DNA of 64,000 nt from SCGC-AG-212-J23 sp036406675 (GTDB lineage Bacteria > Pseudomonadota > Gammaproteobacteria > Burkholderiales > SG8-39), in the NCBI GenBank assembly GCA_036406675.1, contig DASXAO010000089.1:1-64000 (forward strand), in the 5' to 3' direction. Positions 8,243 through 16,906 of the stretch are shown here, in pieces (position 1 is the stretch's first letter; every line of letters begins with the position of its first letter). A program made the translations under genes and the position numbers. The notes below the pieces were generated by a model. The model made no database searches. It was not told the DNA's origin and saw only the letters and a program-made list of their open reading frames with translations.

Positions 8243-9670
8243 ATGAAGCGTTCCCCAGCGGATATCCGGGCCGAGCTCGGGCATCCCGTGATCGACGGCG
8301 ACGGCCATTGGCTAGAGCCGATCCCGGTATTTCTCGAATATCTGCGCGACGTCGGCGGCGCGCAAGCCGTCGACGAGGTCCGCGCGCTGTGGCGACGCAA
8401 CGACGAGTGGTATCGCAGCGACTGGCCCGAGCGCCAGCACAAGCGGCTGCGCCGCGCGATCTGGTGGGGTGTCACGGCCAACACGCGCGACAAGGCCACC
8501 GCGCTGCTCCCCGCGCTGCTGAACGAGCGCCTGCCGGAGCTGGGCATCGATTTCGCCATCATCTACCCGAGCTTCGGCCTCACGATCAACAGCATCCAGC
8601 CGGACGAGCTGCACGGCCACGCCGCGCGCGCCTACAACTGGATGACGGCCGACATGTTCGCGCCCTACCGCAGCCGCATGGCGCCCGCGGCGATCATCCC
8701 CGCCCGGACTCCGGCTCAGGCAATCGCCGAGCTCGACTACGCGGTCGGCAAGCTCGGCTTCCGCGTGATCATGCTTCGAGGCAATCAGGAACGGCCAATC
8801 CCTGCCGCCGCCGAGGGAATCGACGCGCGGAAGGCAGCGTGGTACTGCGACAACATCGCCCTCGACAGCCCGTACGACTACGAGCCTTTCTGGCAGCGCT
8901 GCGAAGAGCTCGGGGTCGCGGTGACTCAGCACTCGGGCAGCCCGCGCTGGCAGGACCGAGCCTCGATCAGCAACTTTACCTACAACCACGTCGGGCACTT
9001 CGCCGAGGCGAACCATGCCTTCGCGCGCGGCGTCTTCCTGGGCGGCGTCGTCCGGCGCCATCCGCGCCTGAATTTCGGTTTCATGGAAGGCGGGGTGAGC
9101 TGGGCCTGCCAGATGTACCTCGACATGGTCGAGCACTGGGAGAAGCGCCGCCGCGCCGGGCTGCAGTATCCGGATGCGACCGACGTGGCGGAGCTGCACC
9201 GGCTCATCCGCGACTACGGAGACGACCGGTTGAAGGCCAACGCCGGCGCGATCATGCAGAGCCTGGACGCCTTCCGGCCCGAGTGCAGCCTGGAGGAGCT
9301 CTTGCGGCCCGAGCACGTCCACGACGACTTCGCCGCCTCGGGCGTCGAATCGAAGAACGACCTGCGCTCGGCGTTCGACCACTACTACTTCGGCTGCGAG
9401 GCCGACGATCGCGCCACGATGTGGGCGTTCGACGAGCGCCTGGGCGCGCGGCTGCGGCCGATCTTCAGCTCGGACTTCACCCATTTCGACGTGCCCGACT
9501 TCGAGGAAGTGGTGCCCGAGGCGTTCGAGATGCTCGAGCGCGGCTTCATGAGCGCGCGCGACTTCCGCGAGTTCACCTTCACCAACGCCGCGCGGCTGCA
9601 CACGCGCAACAATCCCGGCTTTTTTGCCGGGACGGCGGTGGAGCGCGCGGTGGCCGAAGAACTCGGCTAG
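8243..9670 (+). CDS. Amidohydrolase-2 family hydrolase/decarboxylase (COG2159)
   Basis: 475 aa with the N-terminal metal motif variant VIDGDGHWLEP, seen in many COG2159 proteins, and a C-terminal SSDFTHFDVPDFEEV that provides the catalytic Asp. These TIM-barrel enzymes decarboxylate or hydrolyse ring-cleavage and related acids. It is divergent from the Bug receptor gene (30 nt between starts, GGAGGA ribosome site), suggesting the receptor and enzyme act on the same compound. Its stop codon overlaps the stop of the convergent UreE-like gene by 4 nt. Exact substrate unknown. Confidence 0.82.
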   Translation: MKRSPADIRAELGHPVIDGDGHWLEPIPVFLEYLRDVGGAQAVDEVRALWRRNDEWYRSDWPERQHKRLRRAIWWGVTANTRDKATALLPALLNERLPELGIDFAIIYPSFGLTINSIQPDELHGHAARAYNWMTADMFAPYRSRMAPAAIIPARTPAQAIAELDYAVGKLGFRVIMLRGNQERPIPAAAEGIDARKAAWYCDNIALDSPYDYEPFWQRCEELGVAVTQHSGSPRWQDRASISNFTYNHVGHFAEANHAFARGVFLGGVVRRHPRLNFGFMEGGVSWACQMYLDMVEHWEKRRRAGLQYPDATDVAELHRLIRDYGDDRLKANAGAIMQSLDAFRPECSLEELLRPEHVHDDFAASGVESKNDLRSAFDHYYFGCEADDRATMWAFDERLGARLRPIFSSDFTHFDVPDFEEVVPEAFEMLERGFMSARDFREFTFTNAARLHTRNNPGFFAGTAVERAVAEELG

Positions 9671-10119
9671 TGGTCATGATCATGGCCGTGATCGTGGCCA
9701 TGATCATGATCGTGATCGTGATGATGATGGTGATGGTGCGGCGCCTGGCCGAGGTCGGGCTCGAAAGGCGCCTCGACCTGCGACACCTTGACGCCGAGGC
9801 TCGGGAAAGCCTCTTCCAGCTCGGGAACGTGGAGGATGCGCACGAACCCCTTGCCGATTTGCGCCGGGACGTGACCGTTGCCCAGGACGTAGCCGACGAT
9901 CGCCGCCTCGCGCGGCGCCGGGCATTCTATGTGAAGGAGCTTCTCGGGCTGGGCGACGATCTCGTAGACCTGCCCGTCGTCGCCGGTGGCAAGGTCGCCG
10001 CTCCGCAGCGCCTCGCCCTTGGGAAGCTGGCGCGCGGCGTAGGGCAGCGTGAGCTTGCCCTTGACCTCGAGCTTGTACGCGGTGCGCGAGGTCTTCAGCT
10101 TGGCGACGAGCCGGGTCAT
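9667..10119 (-). CDS. UreE-like nickel metallochaperone with His-rich tail, no urease nearby
   Basis: 150 aa. The body matches UreE: RQLPKGEALRSGDL, the domain linker, then GYVLGNGHVPAQIGKGFVRIL and VEAPFEPDLG. H83 in NGHVP corresponds to the conserved metal-site His of UreE (GNRHVP), with Arg replaced by Gly. Residues 128-150 form a His/Asp/Gly metal-binding tail of seven consecutive His followed by DH and GH dipeptides. UreE normally delivers Ni(II) to urease, but no ureABC or ureDFG genes occur in the window. The start overlaps the aminotransferase stop (ATGA), indicating translational coupling. It may serve another metal enzyme or act as a metal store. Confidence 0.75.
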   Translation of the reverse strand: MTRLVAKLKTSRTAYKLEVKGKLTLPYAARQLPKGEALRSGDLATGDDGQVYEIVAQPEKLLHIECPAPREAAIVGYVLGNGHVPAQIGKGFVRILHVPELEEAFPSLGVKVSQVEAPFEPDLGQAPHHHHHHHDHDHDHGHDHGHDHDH

Positions 10120-11288
10120 GCGATCTCCAGCATGCGCGCCAGTCGCCGGGTCCCCTCGGCGAGTCGCTCGTGCGACGAGGCGAAGCACCAGCGCACGTAG
10201 CCCTCGCCCTCCGGCCCGAAAGCGGCGCCCGGCGCAAGGCCGAGTCCCTGCTCGCGCACCAGGCGCTTGCAGAACGCGAGGCTGTCGCCCATCCCTTCTA
10301 TTCCGAGGAACGCATACATGCTGCCCTCGGGTTCCGCCACCCGCACGCTGGGGATTGTCTTTAGTTGAGACACCAAAAAGTCGCGTGCGCCCCGGAAGCG
10401 CTCCAGCGTATGCGCGATCACCGGCTCGCCGTGCACAACGGCGGCGAGGCCCGCGCGCTGGACGAACACGGGCGCGCACGAGGTGTTGTACTCGATCAGC
10501 TTGCCCAGGTCGGCGGCAAGGCCGGGCGGCACGACCAGCCAGCCCAGGCGCCAACCAGTCATGAGCCAGGACTTGGAAAAGGTATTGGCGCTGATCAGGC
10601 GGTCGTTCTCGTCCGCGAGCTTCAGGAAGGAGGGCGCGACGCCACCCGATCCGTAGTAGAGGCGCTCGTAGGCGTCGTCGGCGAAGATCCAGATGCCGTG
10701 CCGCCGGCAATGCTCGAGGAGCGCCTTCTGCTCGTCGCGGGTGATGGTCCAGCCGGTCGGATTGTTCGGCGAATTGAGGTACAGCGCGCGGGTGCCGGGC
10801 GCAAGCGCATCAATGAGCTCTTCAAGGTCGAGCTGCCATCCCTGGGGAGCGAATCTCAAGGAAACCGTTTTGACCCTGGCGCCCAGGATCTTCGGGATCT
10901 CCTGGAGGTTGGGCCAGAGCGGCACCACCTCGACCACGCGCTCGCCGGGGTCGACGATCAGCTGCGACGCGAGCATCAACGCGTTGACGCCAGCGCTCGT
11001 CACGGCGATCTGCGAGGCGGACACCGGGCGGTGCAGCCGCGTCACGTAGGATGCGAGCGCGTCGCGCAGCTCCGGAATGCCGAGGTTGTGCGTGTAGAAC
11101 ACCTCCCCGGCGCCGATCGAATCGATGCCGGCCTGGCGGATGAACCGGGGCGTGGGCTCGTCGGGCTCGCCCACCCAGAAAGCCAGGATGTCGCTGCGGC
11201 CGACGCCTTCGTTGTACAGCTCGCGGATCTTGGACGCGGTGAGCGAGCGCACCGCGGCGCGGGCGGCAAGGGGCGTTTCAGGTTTCAT
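10116..11288 (-). CDS. PLP-dependent class I/II aminotransferase
   Basis: 390 aa, typical of fold-type I aminotransferases. Visible motifs are the pyrophosphate-region Asn in NSPNNPTG (172-179), the Asp/Tyr pair in FADDAYE (204-207), and the Schiff-base Lys K239 in TFSKSWLMTGWRLGW, with an Arg at RWCFASS near the C-terminus for carboxylate binding. Closest in character to aspartate- or aromatic-aminotransferase-like enzymes; substrate undefined. It overlaps by 4 nt with the downstream UreE-like gene and is divergent from the EamA exporter with about 27 nt between starts. Confidence 0.88.
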   Translation of the reverse strand: MKPETPLAARAAVRSLTASKIRELYNEGVGRSDILAFWVGEPDEPTPRFIRQAGIDSIGAGEVFYTHNLGIPELRDALASYVTRLHRPVSASQIAVTSAGVNALMLASQLIVDPGERVVEVVPLWPNLQEIPKILGARVKTVSLRFAPQGWQLDLEELIDALAPGTRALYLNSPNNPTGWTITRDEQKALLEHCRRHGIWIFADDAYERLYYGSGGVAPSFLKLADENDRLISANTFSKSWLMTGWRLGWLVVPPGLAADLGKLIEYNTSCAPVFVQRAGLAAVVHGEPVIAHTLERFRGARDFLVSQLKTIPSVRVAEPEGSMYAFLGIEGMGDSLAFCKRLVREQGLGLAPGAAFGPEGEGYVRWCFASSHERLAEGTRRLARMLEIA

Positions 11289-11315
11289 GAGCCGCGTATT
11301 TTAGACTGCCGGGGC

Positions 11316-12260
11316 ATGCATTCCCGGGAACCCTGGTCCAAAGCCCAGCTGTCGCTCGCGGCGGCCCTGGCCACCATGCTCGTCTGGGGCGTCAACTTCG
11401 CGTTCGTGAAGCACGTGCTGGACGGGATCGGCGTCGAGGCGCTGATGTTCGTGCGCTTCACCGTGCTGCCGCTGCTCGGCTTCGCGCTGCTGCTCGTCAT
11501 CTTCCGCCGCCGCATCCGGCACACCTGGCCGCGGCGCCGGGACCTGTCGCGCTTCGTCGTCGCGGGGTTGATCGGCCACGCCGCGCACATCGGCGTGGTG
11601 ATGTACGGCATGAGCCTCTCGACGCCGTTCTCCTCGTCGCTCGTGCTAACGAGCGGCCCGCTCTTCACGCTCATCATCCTCGCCCTCCTGAAGGTCGAGC
11701 GCCTGCGGGTGCGCCAGGTCGCGGGCACGCTGGTCGCGCTCGGCGGCATCGTGGTGTTCCTGAGCGACAAGTTCGCCGCCGGTTTTTCGCGCGCCGGCGT
11801 CGGCGACCTGGTGCTGCTTCTCGCCGCGGCCCTCTTCGCGCTGTACACGGTGCTGGTGCAGCCGCTCACCAAGCGCTACGGACCGCTGATCGTCCTCTGC
11901 TATACGCTGCTCTTCTCGGCGCCGCCGATCCTCCTCGCCACCCTGCCGGGCTTTCTCGCCACGCCGGCGAGCGCGTACACCGCCTCGGTGTGCATCGGGC
12001 TCGCCTGGGCGCTGGTGGTGTCGTCGTTCTTCGGCTGGCTCGCGTGGAGCTGGGTCAACGCGGTGCGAGGCGTGGCGCGCGCCGCCCCGTTCGGCTACCT
12101 TATGCCCCCGATCGCCGGCCTGGTCGCGTGGCTCACGCTGGGCGAAGCTTTCACCTGGCTCAAGATCGCGGGCGCGGCGGTGACCATGGCCGGCGTGGCC
12201 TATGCGCAGTTCGGCGGCGGCGCGCCGCCGCGGGAAGCCGCGCAACCCGACGCGGCATGA
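11316..12260 (+). CDS. EamA/DMT-superfamily transporter
   Basis: 314 aa with about ten membrane helices arranged as two EamA repeats (first about residues 15-145, second about 160-295). It includes the typical GVNFAFVKHV start of helix 1 and the PPIAGLVAWLTLGEAFTWLKIAGAAVTMAGV end. DMT members export amino acids, metabolites or drugs. The ATG at 11316 was chosen because it directly precedes the first helix, although the frame is open much further upstream through antisense sequence of the aminotransferase. It shares its promoter region with the divergent aminotransferase gene, so it may export a related amino acid. Confidence 0.88.
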   Translation: MHSREPWSKAQLSLAAALATMLVWGVNFAFVKHVLDGIGVEALMFVRFTVLPLLGFALLLVIFRRRIRHTWPRRRDLSRFVVAGLIGHAAHIGVVMYGMSLSTPFSSSLVLTSGPLFTLIILALLKVERLRVRQVAGTLVALGGIVVFLSDKFAAGFSRAGVGDLVLLLAAALFALYTVLVQPLTKRYGPLIVLCYTLLFSAPPILLATLPGFLATPASAYTASVCIGLAWALVVSSFFGWLAWSWVNAVRGVARAAPFGYLMPPIAGLVAWLTLGEAFTWLKIAGAAVTMAGVAYAQFGGGAPPREAAQPDAA

Positions 12261-12285
12261 CATTCAACGCAAGGAGGAACGAAGC

Positions 12286-12831
12286 ATGTCGGCAGGACAC
12301 GGTCACATCGACCCGTCGAACAAGAAGGTCGCGCTGCAGATCGCAGTGCTCGCGCTGGTGCTCGCGTTCTCCGAGACGCTGGGCAAGGCGGCCCAGACCA
12401 ACGCGCTGAGCCTCAACATCGAGGCTTCGAACCTGTGGTCGTTCTTCCAGGCGAAGACCATCCGCCAGACGGTCATACGGACGGCCGCCGAGCAAACTGC
12501 GCTGGCAGGGAATAGCGAGGAAGCGAAAAAGCAGGTCGAGGCATGGCGCAAGACCGCGCAGCGCTACCAGACCGAGCCCGAGACCGGCGAGGGCCGCGAC
12601 GAGCTCATGGCGCGCGCCAAGGAAGCCGAGAAAAAGCGCGACCGCTCGATGGCGGCGTACCACCAGTACGAGCTCGCCTCGGCGGCGGTGCAGATCGCCA
12701 TCGTGCTCGCCTCGGCCGCCATCGTCACCGGCGCGATGGCGCTCGCATGGATCGGCGCCGGGCTGGGCGCGGTCGGCGTCGCGTTCTGCCTGATCGGCTT
12801 CTTCGCGCCGACGGCGGTTCACATCTTCTAG
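12286..12831 (+). CDS. DUF4337-family membrane protein
   Basis: 181 aa with a strong AAGGAGG ribosome site 9 nt before the ATG. One membrane helix (about 15-33), a long charged central segment with heptad-like spacing (about 50-130), then two C-terminal helices (about 138-180). This layout fits DUF4337 proteins, whose function is unknown. It follows the EamA gene by 25 nt and may be co-transcribed. It is convergent with the TRAP large-subunit gene. Confidence 0.8.
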   Translation: MSAGHGHIDPSNKKVALQIAVLALVLAFSETLGKAAQTNALSLNIEASNLWSFFQAKTIRQTVIRTAAEQTALAGNSEEAKKQVEAWRKTAQRYQTEPETGEGRDELMARAKEAEKKRDRSMAAYHQYELASAAVQIAIVLASAAIVTGAMALAWIGAGLGAVGVAFCLIGFFAPTAVHIF

Positions 12832-12836
12832 GGAAG

Positions 12837-14276
12837 CTATTTCTCCGGCTCGGCCGTCGTGGCGCCGGCGGCGTCGTTGGTGAGCGTGTCGCCCGCCTCC
12901 AGCGAAGGCGTGTTGTCGATCGCGTCGCCGGGCAGCGCCGGCACCGCCATGCGGTCGCCCTCCTTCAGCCAGTTCGGGAACCACATGGCGATCTCCGGAA
13001 AGGCGAGCACGACGACGACGCAGAGCACCTGGATCACCATGAAATCCGCCATGCCCTTGTAGATGGTGCCGAGGCTCCAGTCCTTCACGACCTGCTTGAG
13101 GTAATACGCCGACATGGCGACGGGGGGCGATAGAAACGCCGTCTGCAGCACCACCGCGGTAATGGTTCCGAACCAGACCATGTCGTAGCCAAGGCCCATG
13201 GCGACGGGAGCGAGCATCGGCAGGAAGATCAGCACGATCGCCGGCCATTCGAAGGGCCAGCCGAGCAGGAAGATGAGGAACAGAACGAGCGAGATCGTGC
13301 CCCAGGGCGGCAGCGGCACCGCGAGCAGCGCATTGGTGATCCAGGTCGCGGTGCCGAGGCGCGCGAACACCGCGCCGAAGATGTTCGAGGCGACGGCGAG
13401 AAACAGCACCATGCTCGTGGTCGTGAGCGTCGACTGGCAGGCGGCGAAGATGCCTTTCCAGGTGAGGCGCCCGTAGGCGGCCACGAGCAGGATGGCGCCC
13501 AGCGCGCCGAGCGCGGCCGCCTCGGTCGAGGTGGTCAGGCCGGCGAGGATGGCGCCGAGCGTGGCGACCGTGAGCACGGTCACGGGAACCAGCCCGACCA
13601 GGCACTCCCAGAGGATCTTCAGCAGGTCGGTCTCCCTCTCCTCCTTCGGCACGGGAGGACCGAGCTTCGGATCGATGAAGCTGCGCGCCATCGTGTAGAG
13701 CATGTACATGCCGGCGAGCAGGAACCCCGGCCCGAACGCGGCCGCGTAGAGCTCGAGCACCGACACGCCGAGCACCGGGCCCATGACCACCAGCATCACC
13801 GACGGCGGAATGAGGATGCCGAGCGTGCCGCCCGCGGTGATCGAGCCCGCCGACATGCGCGCGTCGTAGCCGGTCTTGATCATGATCGGCCCGGCCATGA
13901 TGCCGAGCAGCGCCACAGTCGCGCCCACGGTGCCGGCGGCGATGCCGAAGAGCGTCGCGGTGCCGAGGACCACGAGGTAGAGCGCGCCGCGCACCGGCGC
14001 AAAGAGATCGCGGAACGCCTTGAACAGGCGTTCCATCAGCCCGGCCTGGTCGCAGATGTAGCCCATGATGATGAACATCGGCACCGCGACGAACTCGTCC
14101 TGCTTCATCAGGCCGATGGTCTGCAGGTAGGCGAGGTCGAACACCGTGCTGCCCAGGCCGACGAAGCCGAAGATCAGCGCGAGAAACAGCAGCGTGAAGC
14201 TGATCGGGATGCCGACGAAGATGGCGAACAGCATCACCACCAGCATCGCCATGCCGAGCCATTCCAGAAGAGTCAT
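12837..14276 (-). CDS. dctM: TRAP transporter large permease (DctM)
   Basis: 479 aa with 12 or more predicted helices, within the usual 430-600 aa range. Features include LFGIAAGTVGATVALLG and GGTLGILIPPSVMLVVMG (the conserved IPPS segment) and the repeated pattern in the second half (FLSPPVAMSAYYL). DctM is the ion-coupled translocation subunit for periplasmic-receptor-dependent organic acid uptake. It follows the small subunit gene by 10 nt. No DctP receptor gene is adjacent; the only DctP in the window lies about 34 kb away. Confidence 0.95.
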   Translation of the reverse strand: MTLLEWLGMAMLVVMLFAIFVGIPISFTLLFLALIFGFVGLGSTVFDLAYLQTIGLMKQDEFVAVPMFIIMGYICDQAGLMERLFKAFRDLFAPVRGALYLVVLGTATLFGIAAGTVGATVALLGIMAGPIMIKTGYDARMSAGSITAGGTLGILIPPSVMLVVMGPVLGVSVLELYAAAFGPGFLLAGMYMLYTMARSFIDPKLGPPVPKEERETDLLKILWECLVGLVPVTVLTVATLGAILAGLTTSTEAAALGALGAILLVAAYGRLTWKGIFAACQSTLTTTSMVLFLAVASNIFGAVFARLGTATWITNALLAVPLPPWGTISLVLFLIFLLGWPFEWPAIVLIFLPMLAPVAMGLGYDMVWFGTITAVVLQTAFLSPPVAMSAYYLKQVVKDWSLGTIYKGMADFMVIQVLCVVVVLAFPEIAMWFPNWLKEGDRMAVPALPGDAIDNTPSLEAGDTLTNDAAGATTAEPEK

Positions 14277-14286
14277 ACTGAGATTC

Positions 14287-14838
14287 TCATACCTCCACTT
14301 TTGCGCGCTGCTCGAACTCGCGCCCGAAGCGGATCTGGTACCAGCACTTCAGCGACTCGGACACGCCCTGGATCATGAGCAGCAGCGCCGCGAGCGGCAC
14401 CGCGGCGCGGAACGGCCACATCACCGGCCGCCACGCCGTCTGCTCCGACTCCTCACCTATCGAGAACGAGTAGACGGCGTCGTCGATGCTGATCGCCATC
14501 AGGATGACGAGCGTCGGGTAGAAGAGCAGCAGGTACGAGGTGAGATCGATGATCCCTTTCCTGCGCTCCGAGAACTTCTCCCACAGCATGTCGGTGCGCA
14601 CGTGCGCGCCCTTGTGCAGCGCATAGGCGCAGCCCAGCATGAAGGCCGAGCCGTTGGTCATGTAGCTCGACTCGAGCACCCAGATCGTGGGCGCGTTCAG
14701 GAGATAGCGCGAGAAGCACTCGTAGCTGATCGACGCCACGAGCCACAGCATCGAGAGCGAGATCAGCTTCCCGGTCGCGTCGGAGAACCGATCGATGGCG
14801 CGAATGATCGCGTAGCAGACCGGCGGGAAATCCCTCAT
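14287..14838 (-). CDS. dctQ: TRAP transporter small permease (DctQ)
   Basis: 183 aa with four hydrophobic helices (around 25-45, 60-80, 100-125, 145-165). The HKGAHVRTDMLWEKFSERR stretch between helices 2 and 3 is a DctQ signature. It forms the membrane complex with DctM, encoded immediately downstream. Divergent from the SSS symporter gene, with about 41 nt between the starts. Confidence 0.93.
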   Translation of the reverse strand: MRDFPPVCYAIIRAIDRFSDATGKLISLSMLWLVASISYECFSRYLLNAPTIWVLESSYMTNGSAFMLGCAYALHKGAHVRTDMLWEKFSERRKGIIDLTSYLLLFYPTLVILMAISIDDAVYSFSIGEESEQTAWRPVMWPFRAAVPLAALLLMIQGVSESLKCWYQIRFGREFEQRAKVEV

Positions 14839-14879
14839 GCGGGCGCGAGAATAGCAGAGCTTTCCGGTAAGCTGCGGCC

Positions 14880-16322
14880 ATGCTGCTGGGCTTCGTCGTC
14901 GCCTATCTCGTCGCGACCATCGCGATCGGACTGTGGGCCGCGCGGCGCGTCAAGAACACCGCCGACTTCGCGGTCGCGGGCCGGCACCTGCCGCTCGTGA
15001 TGATCGTCACCACGACTTTCGCCACCTGGTTCGGGTCGGAGACGGTGCTCGGCATCCCGGCGAAGTTCGTCCAGGGCGGCCTGAACTCGGTGGTCGAGGA
15101 TCCGTTCGGGTCGAGCCTGTGCCTGGTCCTGGTGGGGGTGTTCTTCGCCGGCAAGCTCTACCGCATGACGCTCCTCACGATCAGCGACTACTACCGCGAG
15201 CGCTTCGGCCGCGGCGTCGAGGTGGCGTGCTCCCTCATCATCATCGCGAGCTACGTCGGCTGGGTCGCCGCCCAGGTCACCGCGCTCGGTCTGGTGTTCA
15301 ACCTGCTTTCCGACGGCGCCGTCTCGCCCTCGCTCGGCATGGTCATCGGCACCGTCTCGATCCTCGCCTACACGCTCTTCGGCGGCATGTGGTCGGTGGC
15401 GGTGACCGATTTCGTGCAAATGATCATCCTGGTGGTTGGCCTCGCGATCATCGCGATGTTCGCCGCCGAGCGCGCCGGCGGCGCCGGCGAGGTGATCGCG
15501 TTCGCCGCGAACCGCGATCTCTTCAGGCTGCTCCCCGAGCCGAGCTTCCACGGCATCGCCTTCTTCCTCGGCGCTGCCGTGACCGTGATGCTGGGATCGA
15601 TCCCGCAGCAGGACGTGTTCCAGCGCGTGATGTCGGCAAAGGACGTCGAGGCGGCCACGCGCGGCCCGGTCATCGGCGGAGTCTGCTACTTCCTGTTCGC
15701 CTTCGTGCCGATGTTCCTGGTGACCTCGGCGCTGGTGATCATGCCGGAAGCCGGACAGCTGCTGAAGGAGGACCCGCAGAAGGTCCTGCCGGCGCTCGTC
15801 ATGGCGCACATGCCGTTCGCGCTCCAGGTGCTCTTTTTCGGCGCCCTGCTCTCGGCGCTGAAGTCCACCGCGTCGGCGACCCTGCTCGCGCCGTCGATCA
15901 CGTTCGTCGAAAGCATCTGGCGCCAATTCCAGCCGGACATGAGCGACCGCACGCGCCTCGCCACGATGCGCATCGCGGTGCTCGGGTTCGCCACGCTCGT
16001 CTGCGCCTGGGCGATCGGCTCGCAGGGCACCCCGATCTACGACCTGGTCGCGGCCTCCTACCAGCTGCCGCTCGTCGGCGCCTTCGTTCCGCTGGTGGCG
16101 GGCCTTTACTGGAACCGCGCCACGACGCAGGGCGCGGCGCTCTCCGTGGCGGCGGGCGTCGTCGGCTACCTGGCGCTGCGCGGCACCCCGGCGGGCGCAG
16201 CGTTCCCGGCGGAGCTCGCCGGCCTGCTGATGTCCGGCGTCGGCATGCTCGCCGGCTCGCTCACACCGCAGGCCCTCGCCAACCGCCAAGGCGCGCACTA
16301 CCGCCTGGCGGGGCGCTCCTAG
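14880..16322 (+). CDS. Sodium:solute symporter (SSS family)
   Basis: 480 aa with about 13 helices. FAVAGRHLPLVMIVTTTFATWFG and the Gly-rich helix GMWSVAVTDFVQMIILV are hallmarks of the SSS (PutP/SglT) family, placing the Na+ site in helices 2 and 9. It should import a carboxylate, amino acid or similar solute with Na+. Its stop codon overlaps by 4 nt with that of the convergent response-regulator gene, and SSS symporters are often controlled by such neighbouring two-component systems. Substrate undefined. Confidence 0.9.
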   Translation: MLLGFVVAYLVATIAIGLWAARRVKNTADFAVAGRHLPLVMIVTTTFATWFGSETVLGIPAKFVQGGLNSVVEDPFGSSLCLVLVGVFFAGKLYRMTLLTISDYYRERFGRGVEVACSLIIIASYVGWVAAQVTALGLVFNLLSDGAVSPSLGMVIGTVSILAYTLFGGMWSVAVTDFVQMIILVVGLAIIAMFAAERAGGAGEVIAFAANRDLFRLLPEPSFHGIAFFLGAAVTVMLGSIPQQDVFQRVMSAKDVEAATRGPVIGGVCYFLFAFVPMFLVTSALVIMPEAGQLLKEDPQKVLPALVMAHMPFALQVLFFGALLSALKSTASATLLAPSITFVESIWRQFQPDMSDRTRLATMRIAVLGFATLVCAWAIGSQGTPIYDLVAASYQLPLVGAFVPLVAGLYWNRATTQGAALSVAAGVVGYLALRGTPAGAAFPAELAGLLMSGVGMLAGSLTPQALANRQGAHYRLAGRS

Positions 16323-16906
16323 CCGGCGCCGAGGCAGCGCCGGAACAGCTCGGCGGCGGTCTTGACGCCGAGCTTCTGCATGATCCGGCTGCGGTGGAAT
16401 TCGACCGTCTTGACGCTGATCGCGAGCTCTTCGGCGATCTGGCGGCTGGGCTTGCCGTCGAGGACGCGTTGCAGGACTTCGCGCTGCCTGGACGACAGCA
16501 GCTCGAGCGGCGCTCCGGGCTCCGGTTTCGCGGGCTCCCCGGCGTCGAAGGTCTCGAGCGCGGCGCGCACCTGGGAGAGGAGCTGCTCGTCGTCGAACGG
16601 CTTCTCGATGAAATCGAAGGCCCCCTTCTTCATCGCGTCCACCGCCATGGGGATGTCGCCGTGGCCGGTGATGAAGATCACCCGCACCCGCCGGCTCCGG
16701 CGCAGCAGCTCCTCGTGCAGCGCGGTGCCGGTCATCCCGGGCATGCGGATGTCGAGCAGCACGCAACAGCGCTGGGTGAGATCGGCGTCCTCCAGGAAGG
16801 CGTCGGCCGAGGAGAAGGTCTCGACGTCGAGCTGCGCGGTGCGAAAGAGCAGCTTCAGCGCGTTGCGCACCGCGTTGTCGTCGTCGACGATGTAGACGCG
16901 GCTCAT
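16319..16906 (-). CDS. FixJ/NarL-type response regulator
   Basis: 195 aa: a receiver domain (phosphoacceptor D52 in LLDIRMPGMTG, Lys in FIEKPFDDEQL) followed by a LuxR-type helix-turn-helix (about 130-190: LSSRQREVLQRVLDGKPSRQIAEEL, ISVKTVEFHRSRIMQKL split across the two helices). This is the FixJ/TtrR subfamily of DNA-binding regulators. The start overlaps the histidine-kinase stop (ATGA). It probably controls the convergent SSS symporter gene or the TRAP genes beyond it. Confidence 0.93.
   Translation of the reverse strand: MSRVYIVDDDNAVRNALKLLFRTAQLDVETFSSADAFLEDADLTQRCCVLLDIRMPGMTGTALHEELLRRSRRVRVIFITGHGDIPMAVDAMKKGAFDFIEKPFDDEQLLSQVRAALETFDAGEPAKPEPGAPLELLSSRQREVLQRVLDGKPSRQIAEELAISVKTVEFHRSRIMQKLGVKTAAELFRRCLGAG

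Noticed and set aside
9671..9740. CATGATCATGATC-type repeats as a possible regulatory repeat array
   Set aside because: They are explained by His and Asp codons of the UreE-like tail on the minus strand.
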